A DNA stretch of 11,404 nt, from contig LUZO01000232.1 of the NCBI GenBank assembly GCA_001603685.1, positions 1-11,404 of the forward strand, read 5' to 3'. Made by a program: the position numbers and the translations under genes. Of the stretch, positions 1 to 7,019 are shown piece after piece (positions within the stretch are counted from its first letter, which is position 1; every line of letters starts with the position of its first letter). A model generated the notes under the pieces. That model was given only the letters and a program-made list of their open reading frames with translations. It did not search any database and was not told where the DNA came from. Source of the DNA: Bacteroidales bacterium Bact_23 (lineage in GTDB: Bacteria > Bacteroidota > Bacteroidia > Bacteroidales > Lentimicrobiaceae).

Positions 1-170
1 TTTTGCTAATAGATTTTTCACTACCTTTACCAAACACTCTTTTTAATGGTATAATGGGGTGTAATCATTTATAATCTAACTCTACAAAGAATATCCTTAT
101 TCATATCCAAAGAATGAAAACTGAATCGAAAAATAGTCTTAAATAGTAATTATTTTATTGATCTGTCATC
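1..170. other. AT-rich leader before the first gene
   Basis: This stretch holds 44 G+C in 170 bases (about 26 percent), much lower than the genes that follow, and no complete gene is visible. Two TATAAT hexamers occur exactly 20 bases apart, at 50-55 and 70-75. The first has TTTACC at 26-31, an 18-base spacing from it, so it looks like a weak sigma70-type promoter. The Bacteroidota consensus (TTTG, then TAnnTTTG) was not found, and such AT-rich DNA gives TATAAT by chance. Short open frames run in from the left edge and stop at about 44 and 74; they could be the tail of an upstream gene but are too short to identify. Confidence 0.3.
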
Positions 171-1385
171 ATGAGAGTCCTCCAAATCAATTCAGCGCTG
201 ATTACTGACGCCCCTGGCCGCATTGCGGAGGAAATCGGTAAAGTGCTTCTGAAAAATGGGCATGAAGCCTTTTTTGGATATGGTAGGTCCACAAGGCCGA
301 TTTTATCTTCGCCGGTTAAGATCGGCGGTTTGCCAGGTCAAATGGCTCATTTGATTTTGACCCGAATTGCTGACAGGCATGGATTTGGTTCAGTATCCGC
401 TACTAAAGAGTTTATCAAAAAAATTAAAATGATAAACCCTGATATTATTCATCTGCATAGTATACATGGATATTACATCAATATAAGGGTCTTGTTTGAT
501 TTCCTGAATGAATTCCATAAACCGGTGGTCTGGACGCTGCACGATTGCTGGGCATTTACCGGCCATTGCAGCCATTATGTTACGGCCAACTGTTATAAAT
601 GGCAGACCGAATGCCATCAATGTCCCAAAAAGCGTTCGTATCCAGCAAGCTGGTTTATGGATAATTCGACCAAAAATTTCAGAGACAAGAAAGCGCTATT
701 TACCAGTTTGCCAAATTTGCATTTTGTTAGTCCCTCAGAGTGGCTGGCTGATGAATTCAGTCGTTCGTTTCTTAATAAATACCCAATAAGTGTAATTAAC
801 AATGGGATCGATCTAAACAGTTTTTCTCCGGAAAAAGGATATGGTGAAGAAGAGAAGCAGCGCCGATTTGGAGATAAACCTATTATTCTGGGTGTAGCCA
901 GTGTGTGGGGCAAATTCAAAGGTTTAGAAGATTTCCTGAGGCTAAATGATTTAATCAGGGGAAAAGCTAAAATTATTCTGGTGGGACTGAATAAAAGGGA
1001 GCTAAGGATGCTTCCGGAGTATATTATTGGGATTCCCCGTACGGAAAGTGTCGGGGAATTGGCTGCCTTATATGCAACAGCCTCGGTTTTTGCAAATCCG
1101 ACCTATGCGGATACTTTTCCGACAACAAATCTTGAGGCATTGGCTTGCGGCACCCCTATAGTTTCCTACCGAACCGGAGGAAGTCCTGAATCGGTAACCG
1201 ATAAAACCGGCAGGATTGTCCCTAAAGGAGATCTGGCCTCATTGGCAGAAAAGATTGAGGAGGTTATAAAACTTGGTAAACCGCATTTTGCTGAGAATTG
1301 CAGGCTCAGAGCTGAACAGTTTTATAATATTAATCTCAACTATCTAAAATACATCTCATTATACGAATCGTTGCTGAATTCCTGA
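171..1385 (+). CDS. GT4 family glycosyltransferase (GT-B fold)
   Basis: Predicted cytoplasmic or membrane-associated retaining glycosyltransferase that adds a sugar from a nucleotide donor to the growing lipid-linked oligosaccharide; donor and acceptor cannot be read from sequence. The start MRVLQINS followed by GRIAEEIG (residues 16-23) is the usual N-terminal Rossmann opening of this subfamily. The acceptor half contains HLHSIHGYY (94-102) and TLHDCWAFTGHC (122-133). The donor half has GKFKG (247-251) and the signature TFPTTNLEALACGTP (315-329), then YRTGGSPE (333-340). The EX7E motif appears as D314-X7-E322, a substitution that I recall as usual in this subfamily. Five cysteines (126, 133, 141, 148, 151) cluster in the acceptor domain. 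The 404-residue length is normal. The ATG at 171 fits the family start. It precedes capE by 46 bases and is probably cotranscribed. The family call is firm and the specificity is unknown. Confidence 0.93.
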   Translation: MRVLQINSALITDAPGRIAEEIGKVLLKNGHEAFFGYGRSTRPILSSPVKIGGLPGQMAHLILTRIADRHGFGSVSATKEFIKKIKMINPDIIHLHSIHGYYINIRVLFDFLNEFHKPVVWTLHDCWAFTGHCSHYVTANCYKWQTECHQCPKKRSYPASWFMDNSTKNFRDKKALFTSLPNLHFVSPSEWLADEFSRSFLNKYPISVINNGIDLNSFSPEKGYGEEEKQRRFGDKPIILGVASVWGKFKGLEDFLRLNDLIRGKAKIILVGLNKRELRMLPEYIIGIPRTESVGELAALYATASVFANPTYADTFPTTNLEALACGTPIVSYRTGGSPESVTDKTGRIVPKGDLASLAEKIEEVIKLGKPHFAENCRLRAEQFYNINLNYLKYISLYESLLNS

Positions 1386-1398
1386 GATTTTCAGGAGT
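1378..1398 (+). other. Hairpin over the stop codon of the GT4 gene
   Basis: ATTCCTGA (1378-1385) can pair with TCAGGAGT (1391-1398) around the five-base loop GATTT, giving eight pairs including one G-U. The stop codon TGA (1383-1385) is inside the stem. No T-tract follows, so it does not look like a functional intrinsic terminator; it might affect transcript stability or be chance. Confidence 0.3.
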
Positions 1399-1431
1399 CC
1401 TTGAGTTTAAAAACCTAAAAAAGCGAGTTTA

Positions 1432-2448
1432 ATGTTTAAAGGCAAAACTTTGTTAATTACCGGAGGTACCGGATCATTTGGAAATGCTGTGCTTAATCGT
1501 TTTCTGAAAACCGATATCGGTGAAATCAGAATCTTCAGCCGAGATGAGAAGAAGCAGGATGATATGCGTCACCTGATCAATGATCCGAAAGTTAAGTTCT
1601 ACATTGGAGATGTCCGCAATAAAAGCAGCGTTGATAATGTAGTTAACGGGGTGGATTATATTTTTCATGCCGCAGCATTGAAACAGGTTCCATCGTGCGA
1701 GTTTTTCCCGATGGAAGCCGTGAAAACCAATGTTATCGGAGCATCTAATGTATTGGATTCAGCAGTTGAGCATAAAGTTAAACGGACTATCCTGCTGAGC
1801 ACCGATAAGGCAGTTTATCCCATAAATGCCATGGGGCTGAGCAAGGCCATGATGGAGAAGGTTATGGTTGCTAAAGCCAGAGGCCTTTCGGAGAATTCCG
1901 AATCGGTTATTTGTGGCACGCGCTACGGAAATGTGATGGCATCGCGCGGCTCGGTAATTCCCCTGTTCATTGAGCAAATCAAAGCCGGGAAGGATCTTAC
2001 GGTTACCGACCCGAATATGACCCGTTTTATGATGACGCTTGAAGATGCTGTTGACCTGGTACTTTTTGCCTATGAGAATGGGAATAATGGCGATATCTTT
2101 GTCCAGAAATCACCGGCCTCTACCATTCATGATCTGGCCGCAGCGCTGATTGAACTTTACAATTCAAAAAGCAAGATTAAAATCATTGGAACCAGGCATG
2201 GGGAGAAATTGTATGAAACACTGGTCAACCGGGAAGAGATGGCTAAAGCCACCGACATGGGCAATTACTTCAGGGTGCAGGCCGATAACCGCGATCTGAA
2301 TTACGAGGTTTATTTCTCAAAGGGACAGCAGGAGTTATCACTGATTGAGGATTATCATTCGCACAATACCGAAAGGCTGGATGTTGAAGGAACTAAAAAA
2401 CTGCTCCTGAAACTGGATATCATCAGAAAAGATCTTAATCTGGACTGA
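1432..2448 (+). CDS. capE: CapE/FnlA-type UDP-GlcNAc 4,6-dehydratase/5-epimerase
   Basis: First enzyme of the UDP-L-FucNAc pathway. It is expected to convert UDP-D-GlcNAc to the 4-keto-6-deoxy intermediate and invert C5, giving UDP-2-acetamido-2,6-dideoxy-beta-L-arabino-4-hexulose. It is a soluble extended SDR (Polysacc_synt_2 family): the NAD(P)-binding GGTGSFG is at 11-17, the catalytic segment STDKAVYP at 123-130, MGLSK at 134-138, RYGNVMASRGS at 164-174 and RHGEKLYETL at 255-264. The canonical SDR Tyr of YxxxK is Met134 paired with Lys138, as in staphylococcal CapE, so this is a family trait and not a defect. At 338 residues it is full length and lacks the membrane domain of CapD/PglF relatives. 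The next gene is CapF and CapG lies one gene further on, which supports the L-FucNAc assignment over a generic dehydratase. The leader before ATG 1432 is A-rich with no clear Shine-Dalgarno. Confidence 0.95.
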   Translation: MFKGKTLLITGGTGSFGNAVLNRFLKTDIGEIRIFSRDEKKQDDMRHLINDPKVKFYIGDVRNKSSVDNVVNGVDYIFHAAALKQVPSCEFFPMEAVKTNVIGASNVLDSAVEHKVKRTILLSTDKAVYPINAMGLSKAMMEKVMVAKARGLSENSESVICGTRYGNVMASRGSVIPLFIEQIKAGKDLTVTDPNMTRFMMTLEDAVDLVLFAYENGNNGDIFVQKSPASTIHDLAAALIELYNSKSKIKIIGTRHGEKLYETLVNREEMAKATDMGNYFRVQADNRDLNYEVYFSKGQQELSLIEDYHSHNTERLDVEGTKKLLLKLDIIRKDLNLD

Positions 2449-2501
2449 TTGCACCGTAAATTGCAGAGGTGATTATTTTTAATGTAGAATAAGGCTGAAA
2501 T

Positions 2502-3617
2502 ATGTTAAAAGTCGGAATTACTGGCCAGAGCGGGTTTATGGGATCCCATTTGTTTAACCTGCTTGGTTTAAAGCCTGATATAGAACGGATTCCCTTTGCA
2601 GATGATTATTTTAACGATCCGGTTAAACTAAATGATTTCGTTGCTTCATGCGATGTAATTGTGCATCTGGCAGCTATGAACCGCCATCAGGATCCGGAGG
2701 TGATCTATAACACCAATATTGAACTCGTACAGAAACTAATTTCAGCCCTTAGAACTGCAAAAAGCAAGGCTCATATTATTTTTTCGTCATCAATTCAGGA
2801 AGAGCTGGATAATCCATACGGAAAGTCGAAGAAGGAAGGGCGGAAAATGCTTGAGATGTGGGCGTCGGAAAGCGGCGGGAAAATCACCTCATTGATCATC
2901 CCGAATGTTTTCGGCCCGTTTGGAAAGCCTTTCCATAATTCATTTATCGCAACCTTCTGTCATTTGCTCACTCATGGAGGCGCACCCGAGGTTCATGTCG
3001 ACAGCGAAGTGAAGCTGATCTATATTGGCGAACTGGTTGAGCAGTTTTACAGAGTTATTTCCGGTGCTGTTGATGCTCAGGTGTTTAATGTGCCGTTTAC
3101 TTCTCAGCACAAAGTGTCGGAAATTCTGAAACTATTGCTTAGTTACCGGGATCTTTATTTTGAAAAAGGCGTAATCCCGCCGCTAGGATCTCCGTTTGAA
3201 GTTAACCTTTTCAACACCTATCGCAGTTTTATTGATCCTGAAGATTTCTACCCGGTAAAGCTTGTTCAGCATACGGATAATCGTGGTTCATTTGTGGAAA
3301 CAGTCAGACTGGGAACCGGCGGGCAGGTTTCATTTTCAACCACCAAGCCGGGAATTACCCGCGGAAATCATTTCCATACGAGAAAAATAGAGAGGTTTGC
3401 TGTAATTCGTGGGAAAGCAAAAATTGAATTCCGGCAAATCGGAACCGGTAAGGTACATGAATTCCTGCTGAATGGTGAGGAGCCCTCCTATGTAGATATG
3501 CCGGTTTGGTTTACCCACAATATCACCAACATAGGGGAAGATGAGTTGTATACCATTTTCTGGATCAACGAGTGGTTCGATCCCAATGATCCCGATACCT
3601 ATTTCGAAAATGTTTAG
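2502..3617 (+). CDS. capF: CapF/FnlB/WbjC-type bifunctional epimerase-reductase
   Basis: Second enzyme of the UDP-L-FucNAc pathway, expected to epimerise C3 and reduce C4 of the CapE product to give UDP-6-deoxy-L-talosamine. Two domains are visible. Residues 1 to about 245 form an NADPH-dependent SDR with GITGQSGFMG (5-14), HLAAMNRH (55-62), YGKSK (106-110, the YxxxK pair) and NVFGPFGKP (135-143). Residues about 250-371 form a cupin with GNHFHTRKIERFAVIRGKA (288-306) and WFTHN (336-340); His290, His292, Glu297 and His339 are the likely metal-site residues. The 371-residue length matches the two-domain CapF/WbjC proteins. The cupin argues against the shorter, cupin-less WbvR-type reductase of L-QuiNAc synthesis, so L-FucNAc is the favoured product. 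The leader has AAGG about ten bases before the ATG at 2502, a weak ribosome site. It lies 53 bases after capE. Confidence 0.95.
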   Translation: MLKVGITGQSGFMGSHLFNLLGLKPDIERIPFADDYFNDPVKLNDFVASCDVIVHLAAMNRHQDPEVIYNTNIELVQKLISALRTAKSKAHIIFSSSIQEELDNPYGKSKKEGRKMLEMWASESGGKITSLIIPNVFGPFGKPFHNSFIATFCHLLTHGGAPEVHVDSEVKLIYIGELVEQFYRVISGAVDAQVFNVPFTSQHKVSEILKLLLSYRDLYFEKGVIPPLGSPFEVNLFNTYRSFIDPEDFYPVKLVQHTDNRGSFVETVRLGTGGQVSFSTTKPGITRGNHFHTRKIERFAVIRGKAKIEFRQIGTGKVHEFLLNGEEPSYVDMPVWFTHNITNIGEDELYTIFWINEWFDPNDPDTYFENV

Positions 3618-3626
3618 CTATAGCTA
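3615..3626. repeat. 12-bp perfect palindrome at the capF stop
   Basis: TAGCTATAGCTA is its own reverse complement and is also a tandem duplication of TAGCTA; its first three bases are the capF stop codon. It is too short and AT-rich to be called a binding site on sequence alone. Confidence 0.35.
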
Positions 3627-3651
3627 TTTGTAAATAAATGAGATAATCGGC

Positions 3652-4698
3652 ATGAGCCAGCAGCAGGGTAAAAAGTTTTTCCGGAATATCCGGGTAGTTG
3701 AAGCGGGGAAGGGATATTTGATAGGAGCGAAAGGGTATCGCTTTTACAGATATAATTATGCGGATTCCAACTGGAAATATTTTGGAAAGATAACGGATCT
3801 GAAGTACTCCCTGGCTTCGCGGATACGGCTTATCAGCCGTCTGTTCCGTGCTGAAGTTTATTTTTACAAGACGCTTTCCGACGGAAATAAGATAGCCATT
3901 GCCAGAAAAGGGCTTTTCAAATACGATGAAGAATCCCGGCGGTTCAGAAAGTGCTTTGATATCATACGCGGCAGCCGTCCGTTGAATTTCTGCGAGGATA
4001 AAGAAGGTAACATCTATTTCGGTGAGTATTACCACAACGCAGAGCGCAATTCGGTTCATATCTATATGTCGGAAGACAAGGGGAGTAGCTGGAAAATCGC
4101 CTATACCTTTCCTGAAAAAAGCATCCGCCATATTCATGGCGTCTATTACGACAAGTATACCTCTGCTGTTTGGGTCTCAACCGGAGATCTCAATGGAGAG
4201 TGTATCATCGGATATACAACCGATAAGTTTGCCACTTTCAATACCGTTTTCAGGGGAGGACAGGAGTACAGGGTATGCAATCTCCTGTTTTTTGAAGATA
4301 AAATCGTTTATGCTACTGATTCCGAGACCGATCATAATTACATCAGGCGTTTTGATCGGAAAACCCTTGAATTTGAAAATGTTGCGTCAATTCAAAGTTC
4401 GGTTATCAGTTCGGTGAAAGTAGGGGATAAGTGCTTTTTTAGCACCACAGTTGAGCCCTCATCCGTGAATATGGATCAGAAAGCCTATATCTGGATGTAT
4501 GACGATAAAACCGGCAAGGCGAGAATGATTGACAGTTTTCAGAAAGATAAATTCAATCATATCTATTTCCAGTTTGGGATGTGCCAGTTTGCTGAGTACG
4601 CCGATCAGGAACATCAGTGGTTGTATTATTCCGGGGTTGCCGTTAAAAAGATTGATGGCAGCAGCGTTGGGGTGGAAATATCATCTTTGGTACAGTAA
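3652..4698 (+). CDS. Unrecognised protein with Asp-box (beta-propeller-like)
   Basis: I do not recognise a specific family. The 348-residue protein has no signal peptide or membrane segment, so a cytoplasmic location is inferred. It is rich in aromatic residues and short beta-type strands. Residues 140-147 (SEDKGSSW) match the sialidase/BNR Asp-box pattern S/T-x-D-x-G-x-x-W, and 189-196 (TTDKFATF) is a degenerate copy. Further strand-turn-strand units look similar, for example around IYFGEY (121-126), AVWVSTGD (172-179), KIVYATDS (217-224) and YIWMYDDKTG (279-288), consistent with a beta-propeller. The sialidase arginine triad and catalytic residues could not be assigned, so hydrolase activity is not claimed. 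It sits between capF (34 bases away) and capG (11 bases away), hence in the UDP-L-FucNAc transcription unit. Possible roles are glycosyltransferase, structural scaffold or glycan-binding protein. The ATG at 3652 is preceded by an AT-rich leader. Confidence 0.8.
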   Translation: MSQQQGKKFFRNIRVVEAGKGYLIGAKGYRFYRYNYADSNWKYFGKITDLKYSLASRIRLISRLFRAEVYFYKTLSDGNKIAIARKGLFKYDEESRRFRKCFDIIRGSRPLNFCEDKEGNIYFGEYYHNAERNSVHIYMSEDKGSSWKIAYTFPEKSIRHIHGVYYDKYTSAVWVSTGDLNGECIIGYTTDKFATFNTVFRGGQEYRVCNLLFFEDKIVYATDSETDHNYIRRFDRKTLEFENVASIQSSVISSVKVGDKCFFSTTVEPSSVNMDQKAYIWMYDDKTGKARMIDSFQKDKFNHIYFQFGMCQFAEYADQEHQWLYYSGVAVKKIDGSSVGVEISSLVQ

Positions 4699-4709
4699 CT
4701 AAATAATTT

Positions 4710-5843
4710 ATGAAAAAACTGAAAGTCATCACCGTAGTTGGAACACGGCCTGAAATCATTCGTTTGTCGTGCGTTCTTCAAAAACTTGATCAGAGTGATG
4801 CCATCGATCATGTTTTGGTTCATACAGGCCAAAACTATGATTATGAGCTGAATGAGATATTTTTCAAGGATCTGGGCTTGCGCAAACCGGATTATTTTCT
4901 GGAAGCTGCCGGCAAAAATGCTGCCGAGACCATTGGCCTGATTCTGATAAAGATAGATCCCATACTTGAGGCTGAAAAGCCGGATGCGTTTCTGGTTCTG
5001 GGAGATACCAACAGTTGCCTGTGTGCCATTCCGGCCAAGAAAAGGCATATTCCCATTTTTCATATGGAAGCCGGAAACCGCTGTTTCGATCAGCGGGTAC
5101 CCGAAGAAACAAACCGGAAAATCGTTGACCATATCAGCGATATAAATCTGACATACAGTGATATAGCCCGTGAATATCTGCTGCGGGAGGGACTGCCTGC
5201 CGACCGGGTAATAAAAACCGGCAGCCCGATGTTTGAGGTGCTGAACAGTTATTTACCAAAAGTTGAGAAGTCTGAGATTTTAAAGGGGCTTGAACTCGAA
5301 AAAGGCCGCTATTTTGTTGTTTCAGCACATAGGGAGGAAAATATCAATTCGCAGAAAAATTTCCGTAATCTCGTGAAGATCCTTAATGATCTCGCAACTA
5401 CTTATCAGGTGCCGGTGATAGTTACCACACATCCCAGAACCAGGAAGATGATTGAATCAGAGGGGATTGAGTTCAGCCCGCTGGTCAGGTTGATGAAACC
5501 GTTTGGCCTCACCGATTACATTAAACTTCAGATGAATGCGAAAGCCGTACTGTCAGATAGCGGCACCATCAGCGAAGAGTCATCCATCCTGAATTTCAGG
5601 GCGCTGAACATTCGCGAGGCACACGAACGCCCAGAAGCAATGGAAGAGGCATCGGTTATGATGGTCGGCCTGAACCCCGAAAGGGTGATGCAGGGGCTTG
5701 TGCAGGTAATGGCGCAGGATATTGAAAACCGGAATTTCAGGCAGGTAGGCGACTATTCCATGCCGAATGTTTCGGATAAGGTGGTGAGAATAATCCTTTC
5801 ATACACCGATTATGTAAAGAGGGTGGTTTGGAGCGAAAACTAA
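4710..5843 (+). CDS. capG: CapG/FnlC-type UDP-sugar 2-epimerase (WecB family)
   Basis: Third enzyme of the UDP-L-FucNAc route, expected to epimerise C2 of UDP-L-pneumosamine (UDP-6-deoxy-L-talosamine derivative) to UDP-L-FucNAc. It belongs to the non-hydrolysing UDP-GlcNAc 2-epimerase (WecB/MnaA) GT-B family. Motifs are VVGTRPEIIRLS (9-20), HTGQNYDYELNEIFF (38-52), LGDTNS (97-102), HMEAGNRCFDQRVPEETNR (118-136), SAHREEN (205-211), TTHPR (239-243) and SDSGTISEESSILN (282-295). Asp99, Glu120, Glu132 or 133 and His207 align by motif with the WecB catalytic acids and histidine. The HTGQNYDYELNEIFFKDLGLRKPDYFL region and the RALNIREAHERPEAME segment (297-312) are typical of the FnlC/CapG/WbjD branch, as distinct from WecB proper. 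Automatic annotation would probably call it wecB. At 377 residues it is full length. It begins 11 bases after the preceding gene, implying translational linkage. Confidence 0.93.
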   Translation: MKKLKVITVVGTRPEIIRLSCVLQKLDQSDAIDHVLVHTGQNYDYELNEIFFKDLGLRKPDYFLEAAGKNAAETIGLILIKIDPILEAEKPDAFLVLGDTNSCLCAIPAKKRHIPIFHMEAGNRCFDQRVPEETNRKIVDHISDINLTYSDIAREYLLREGLPADRVIKTGSPMFEVLNSYLPKVEKSEILKGLELEKGRYFVVSAHREENINSQKNFRNLVKILNDLATTYQVPVIVTTHPRTRKMIESEGIEFSPLVRLMKPFGLTDYIKLQMNAKAVLSDSGTISEESSILNFRALNIREAHERPEAMEEASVMMVGLNPERVMQGLVQVMAQDIENRNFRQVGDYSMPNVSDKVVRIILSYTDYVKRVVWSEN

Positions 5844-5968
5844 AATAGTATCCAAAAACCGGTACTGCAGGTAGGTATTTATACTGAAATTGATCTCCGG
5901 TAACATCCAAAACTGTTTCAGAATTGTTATTTTAACACCATCTGAAATTTCTGAATCCTCTACCGAAT
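5844..5968. other. Largest internal gap, possible internal promoter region
   Basis: This 125-base gap is the longest inside the cluster, so it is the best place for a secondary promoter or transcript boundary. TTTCAGA (5916-5922) is an inverted match to TCTGAAA (5941-5947), with an 18-base spacer, and GAAATTTC (5944-5951) is a short palindrome. I found no TTTG/TAnnTTTG promoter pair and no stem followed by a T-tract. No open frame of note fills the gap. Confidence 0.3.
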
Positions 5969-6985
5969 ATGAGAAGCATTTTCTACAGGTTTGTCTATTT
6001 TGCCTATTACCTGAAGCACGAGAACCTCAGTAAATATCGCCGGTTTCTGAAATTTGCCCGGAAAGAGAGCAGGAAGTCCGGATTATTCCTGTTAACGGAT
6101 TCCGTCATTTCCACTTTCCGGTACAATACATCCCTGCTCGATTATTTCTACTATCGATTTTACTCGCTTACCCGTGAGGAGAGAGAAAAATGGGCTGGAA
6201 GTGGCTATATGTATGAGTATCAACTGGTCATGAATCCAAAACCGGTTCGCGGGATTCTTGAAAATAAAATCGAATTTATCAGCAAGTACAATCAGTTTGT
6301 AAAACACCTATCCTTTTCCTACGACCAGCTTCAGAATGATCCATCCAAAATTGAGCTGTTGCTGAGTAATCCTTCCGGCAAGATTGTTTTGAAACTTTCA
6401 ACCGGTCAGGTTGGCAAAGAGGTTAAAATATTCAAGGCTGATGAATTCAGTAAGGAGAACCTCCTGCCATTTATGAAAAAGAATGGTTTTGATCTTGCGG
6501 AGGAATTTGTGAAGCAGCATGAATCGCTGATGGCGCTTTCGCCTTCGGGGCTGAATACCGTTAGGGTTTTTTCCCAGCTGAATGGTGGTGATGTTGAGTT
6601 TCTTGGTGCAAGGTTGAGGGTATCGGTAAATTCTGCTGTTGACAACATGGGTGCAGGTAACATTGCAGCTCCCCTCGACATTGAAACCGGAGTTGTGAAC
6701 GGAGCCGGTATCTACAGCGATATTACCAAAAAAGAGGAAACCATTCATCCGGTGACAGGAAAACCAATTCTTGGATTTCAGGTGCCTTACTGGGATGAAA
6801 TCCTCGGAATGATAAAACAGGCGGCGCTGCTTCATCCCGAAAACAAGAGCATTGGCTGGGATGTAGCCGTTACCGATCACGGTCCTGAACTGATTGAAGG
6901 AAATCATAACTGGTGCAGGTTGTTATGGCAATTGCCTGTAAAGCAGGGCTTAAAGCCGATGCTTACTCCGTACCTGAAGAATTAG
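5969..6985 (+). CDS. Sugar-transfer-associated ATP-grasp protein
   Basis: ATP-grasp family enzyme of the type found in surface-glycan clusters (the sugar-transfer-associated ATP-grasp family, PF14397 as I recall). Such enzymes activate a carboxylate with ATP and join it to an amine or similar nucleophile; the true substrates here are unknown. The N-terminal 1-80 is basic and aromatic (SIFYRFVYFAYYLKHENL), a possible membrane-surface contact, with no clear transmembrane helix. The ATP-grasp core shows KIVLKLSTGQVGKEV (138-152) as the nucleotide-binding Lys/Gly strand-turn, LAEEFVKQHESL (176-187), SGLNTVRVFSQ (193-203), NMGAGNIAAPLD (226-237) and GWDVAVTDHGPELIEGNHNW (296-315), with Asp298, Glu310 and Asn312 the likely Mg-ATP ligands. 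The 338-residue length is usual. It follows the largest gap in the cluster and precedes a GNAT gene by 25 bases. An amide decoration of an amino sugar is a reasonable guess, not shown. Confidence 0.85.
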   Translation: MRSIFYRFVYFAYYLKHENLSKYRRFLKFARKESRKSGLFLLTDSVISTFRYNTSLLDYFYYRFYSLTREEREKWAGSGYMYEYQLVMNPKPVRGILENKIEFISKYNQFVKHLSFSYDQLQNDPSKIELLLSNPSGKIVLKLSTGQVGKEVKIFKADEFSKENLLPFMKKNGFDLAEEFVKQHESLMALSPSGLNTVRVFSQLNGGDVEFLGARLRVSVNSAVDNMGAGNIAAPLDIETGVVNGAGIYSDITKKEETIHPVTGKPILGFQVPYWDEILGMIKQAALLHPENKSIGWDVAVTDHGPELIEGNHNWCRLLWQLPVKQGLKPMLTPYLKN

Positions 6986-6994
6986 TCACCTCTG

Positions 6995-7019
6995 AACCGT
7001 TTAACCGTTTATGGTTAAA
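6995..7019 (+). other. Tandem 8-mer and hairpin around the GNAT start codon
   Basis: AACCGTTT is repeated in tandem (6995-7002, 7003-7010) directly before the ATG at 7011. TTTAACC (7000-7006) can pair with GGTTAAA (7013-7019) over the loop GTTTAT, so the A and T of the start codon lie in the loop and its G in the stem. This might modulate translation, but the stem is only seven mostly A-T pairs. Confidence 0.3.

Noticed and set aside
26..75. Sigma70-like promoter boxes before the first gene
   Set aside because: Two TATAAT words in very AT-rich DNA with a weak -35 are expected by chance, and the probable phylum uses a different consensus; kept only as a note on the leader.
3565..4137. 190-residue open frame on the minus strand
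   Set aside because: It lies opposite the Asp-box gene and the end of capF, has no recognisable motif and disagrees with the uniform + strand layout; a shadow frame.
4022..4417. 131-residue open frame on the + strand in another frame
   Set aside because: Internal to the Asp-box gene, with no own leader or motif.
4626..5132. 168-residue open frame on the minus strand
   Set aside because: Antisense to the capG N-terminus, whose catalytic motifs are clear; no motif on the minus frame.
5916..5947. Inverted repeat TTTCAGA/TCTGAAA as a terminator
   Set aside because: Seven pairs with an 18-base spacer and no following T-tract would be a weak structure, not a convincing terminator.
6398..6907. 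169-residue open frame on the minus strand
   Set aside because: It is antisense to the ATP-grasp core, where conserved motifs are on the + strand; low-complexity translation with no family match.
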